Assembly (NCBI RefSeq): GCF_035083965.1
Contig: NC_089736.1
Span: 9,675,501-9,739,500 of the forward strand
DNA length: 64,000 bases
Reading direction: 5' to 3'
Source of the DNA: Branchiostoma lanceolatum
Lineage: Eukaryota > Chordata > Leptocardii > Amphioxiformes > Branchiostomatidae
Shown: positions 61,701-64,000 of the stretch, piece after piece
Layout of the letters: the number at the start of each line of letters is the position of its first letter
Position numbering within the stretch: position 1 is the first letter of the stretch
Position numbers and translations under genes: made by a program
The notes under the pieces: generated by a model
Database searches by the model: none
Told to the model about the DNA's origin: nothing
What the model saw: the letters and a program-made list of their open reading frames with translations, nothing else

Positions 61701-63717
61701 GAGAAAGGTACATTCAGGCAAGATTCGTCATGGGAGTCTAGTCGAGCAGTCACGTAGCAATGTAGAAAATGTGACTGCAATAGATATATGCTAATGATTT
61801 AGTGCCGGAGAGTCACCGGTAGGGTGTTTGGCGTGCATTGTGACCGTTTGTAATGAAACCTGTTCCCAGGGCTAACCCTTTGTAATAGCCTTTGGCTAGT
61901 TGGATAGCCCTGGCTGTACTTTGTTACAGTCGATTAAATCAAATCAAATCAACCGATTGTCTTGTCCGGGATTTGAAGTTGGGGTAAAAAGTCGGCTGTC
62001 CAGGTCATAATTGTTTTTTTTCTTCTCGCTGTCTTCTAGAAGGGGGAGGGGGGCGTAGAAAATGTCGTTCAGTGTTCGTCACGCACCAATCCAGACAGAT
62101 TCCCTGGCGGTGTCCCGGAGTGATTCTTGCGGGGTCCGACAGGGTGCCGGCTGGTTTTCGCAGCCCGACCGGATAGCTTTGCACGTACACGTAGGCGTAT
62201 TTTTTCGTCGGGACCCGGGTTGTGTTAAAGCTCTCAAATAGCTCGTCGACAGCCACACGGACTCCAACGGGGACCCCCCCCCCCCCAAAGACAACCCGCA
62301 AACTGCCCGGCGGAGCCCCTGTTTTCAACTGGCCACTTGCACATGACGTAATAGAACACGTGACCTTGGTTACGCCGCCATCTTGGGTGTCAGAACAGCG
62401 GGAGTTTCGAAATTTGAGCTCTCTGAACAATCTTAATATCTGTTCCTCAAACTTGACAGAAAGTAACAACATCCCTTATCCACACTGTTAACATTGACTA
62501 ATTCATATCGATACTTCACAAATGTCATACTAGAGCTTTTCTCTTCTGACCTCCAAAGATATTGTCTTTTGGTGCTACTAAGTGTTGAATATTATCAGAA
62601 CAAAACTCTATACATGATAAACAAGACATTCCCAGAAGTCAAAACCCTCTTACGTCTACGATACACCCAACTATCCATACACCAATTGACTGACCCTTGC
62701 TTCAATGCTTTGAAAAACACAGCCATACACATCACAAACTATATCTGCCTTTTCAAAACAAATGCCTTTCATGTGTATGCTTTCAAGATTAGATTGCTCC
62801 CTTCAAATTAGTCTGTCACTTGCAGAAAAACAACGTGCTATAATAATTGTGTATCAAAGTGGAGGTACCAAAAAGGTACGGGTGTATTCAAATGATTATG
62901 ATATCATTTACTATATACCTATATGTCTAACAGTAAACATCGACGAGCGATCGCACACTCACGGAAAATGATCGATCAAAATCAATGACACATCGATAAT
63001 TTGATAATGTCATAGACAATGATACTCAGACCATAGCGCTAAACAAAAATCGTTGTTCTCAGAGATTCTCGTGAACAATGAATAAATAGTTATGAAGTAC
63101 TTGTTTCATATTGTGGTGTAATCACATGGATACAGAAGATGCTGCTAATCCTGTATTCTAGGATTGTGTTAGCACTGTGCGTTGTTTCAGTGCTCACTTC
63201 GTCGGTGGCACAAAAAAAGAGATCTAGCAGCACACCATACTCAATATTCATAATGGACTGTACTAAGTTACATAGATTGGAGGGGGTGCTAACGACTATC
63301 TTGTGGCTCCCTCACACTTGTGCGTATATTCATGTGCGCATGAGTTGCGTATTAACATATTTTGCTTTAGGTAAAGTTTGCGGGGAAGAAGTTGTTTTCT
63401 ACTTGTACTAACCGTTGTGCAACCTGGTTATGGAACCTGAAAAATGACTTCTTTGGCCGCAAACCTTATCTAAACCCCCCCCCAAAAAATTAATACGCGC
63501 AATTCATGGCAAGTGTGGACGGGCACATGCATACTTCACATAACAGTACTGACCTTCTCATGTTTGTCGAACTTGGCATGGACGGACATCAACAGGACGA
63601 GTCCCAGAGTGACCAGGGTTACCACTACTGCCAGGGTGGCGGTCATGCGGCACAGGTGGGCGCGGAGGAAATCACGGACAACACGGCGGCGGCTTCGGTC
63701 AACCTTGTACGTGTCGT
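58724..63717 (-). CDS. type II membrane collagen, WSC-like and C-type lectin protein (5' end outside window)
   Basis: Exons, phase-consistent: 63717-63554, 61685-61574, 61333-60164, 60050-59758, 58876-58724. The first visible exon follows an acceptor (TTCAACAG) and has basic residues, then the helix [19 protein letters not shown], implying type II topology; the start codon lies further upstream. The next exon is a short coiled coil ([19 protein letters not shown]). The large exon encodes about 260 residues of interrupted Gly-X-Y collagen (GPPGQP repeats), then a WSC-like Cys domain (MGCWKDT...[13 protein letters not shown]...GPWANEVYQ). The last two exons form a C-type lectin domain ([56 protein letters not shown]). 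The usual EPN motif reads EPI and WND reads WDD, so calcium-dependent sugar binding is uncertain. The layout resembles collectin-like or scavenger-type surface lectins. Confidence 0.82.
60580..61300 (-). repeat. 18-bp-based minisatellite encoding collagen repeats
   Basis: Repeats of ggtccgggttgtccaggg and variants (plus strand) encode GPPGQP on the minus strand. The array of nearly identical units suggests recent expansion. The opposite strand is also open by chance (PGGPGC repeat). Confidence 0.9.
61800..61953 (+). mobile_element. retroposon 3' fragment with AAATC tail
   Basis: Ends ttgttacagtcgattaaatc followed by a short (AAATC)n array, a simple-repeat tail typical of SINE or LINE 3' ends. 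It lies in an intron of the lectin gene. Confidence 0.5.
62005..62472 (-). other. unexplained GC-rich open frame in a lectin-gene intron
   Basis: A frame of 155 codons, from an ATG at 62472, in a patch clearly more GC-rich than its surroundings. It contains [20 protein letters not shown] and [27 protein letters not shown] lies within it on the minus strand (about 62377-62388), more typical of promoters than codons. No family is recognised; it may be an exon of a nested gene, an element remnant or a CpG-rich regulatory patch. Confidence 0.25.
62473..63553. other. lectin-gene intron, nothing recognised
   Basis: About 1.1 kb, AT-rich, with no supported exon or clear repeat. Confidence 0.5.
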
Positions 63718-64000
63718 CTGTTGAACAAATGTTGTTTAGCAAAGGCTACTATAAAGTTTGATTTACTATAGATCTCACATCAATGTAGGAAATACATGTA
63801 TGGATGAAATGCAAGGCCTTAATTAGAAAGATATCTAAGATATGAATTTCGAGTACTCTCAACTTGCAAATGTGGAATCAAGAGCAAAGAATGGTGGAGG
63901 GTGATTGAAAACTCTCCGCCAAATGAAATTAATCATACGTTTCAGCAAGTACCATAACAATTTGCAGTCTATATTATTTACACACAGGTATATTTCATAT

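Noticed and set aside
1-64000. CRISPR array, bacterial operons, riboswitches or rRNA genes
   Set aside because: The window is eukaryotic with introns; tandem repeats present are microsatellites, minisatellites or coding repeats, none with spacer architecture.
1-64000. Endogenous retrovirus, LTR element or Polinton copy
   Set aside because: No reverse transcriptase, integrase, capsid or envelope-like frames and no long direct terminal repeats were seen; only small nonautonomous elements.

Overview
The window looks like chordate or deuterostome genomic DNA, most probably amphioxus (Branchiostoma). The reasons are an LRR-Ig receptor, an LRR-only receptor, a collagen/WSC-like/C-type-lectin protein, a Ly6/uPAR-like gene, EGF-rich genes with short introns and canonical GT-AG junctions, tRNA-derived SINEs and many small foldback elements. 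This is inference from gene content; no species marker is present. All splice models below were built by hand from GT/AG sites and reading phase, and nearly all are internally phase-consistent.

Layout. (1) 1-8.5 kb: a single-exon LRR-Ig transmembrane receptor (+), a three-exon Ly6-like gene (-) and a single-exon LRR transmembrane receptor (-). (2) 8.5-16.8 kb: no gene seen; repeats only. (3) 16.8-53.3 kb: the core of the window, four paralogous genes called A (-), B (+), C (-) and D (+) here, arranged A<- ->B then C<- ->D. Each ends in one large exon for the same C-terminal domain of about 270 residues. I cannot name the domain; it looks like a ConA/laminin-G-like beta sandwich. A, C and D are predicted type II membrane proteins: basic cytoplasmic tail, transmembrane helix, a 15-16 codon microexon, 3/2/1 classical EGF domains, three calcium-binding-type EGF domains, then the new domain. 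C also has a tandemly duplicated Thr-rich stalk. B instead has a signal peptide and a Noelin-type (olfactomedin N-terminal) coiled coil, then one EGF and the new domain, with no olfactomedin beta-propeller. (4) 37.2-47.1 kb: a possible second first exon of C, then intergenic DNA rich in SINE/MITE pieces. (5) 53.7-56.7 kb: a complete six-exon papain-family (cathepsin L-like) gene (-) whose catalytic cysteine is replaced, so a likely pseudoenzyme. (6) 58.7-63.7 kb: a type II membrane collagen, WSC-like, C-type lectin gene (-), whose 5' end lies beyond the window.

Most genes here encode surface or secreted proteins with extracellular recognition modules (LRR, Ig, EGF, Ly6, CTLD, collagen). The most novel candidate system is the A-D cluster: a new ectodomain, carried by membrane-anchored members and one secreted Noelin-fused member. 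The terminal exons of B and C are nearly identical over about 660 bp, which indicates recent gene conversion or strong homogenisation.
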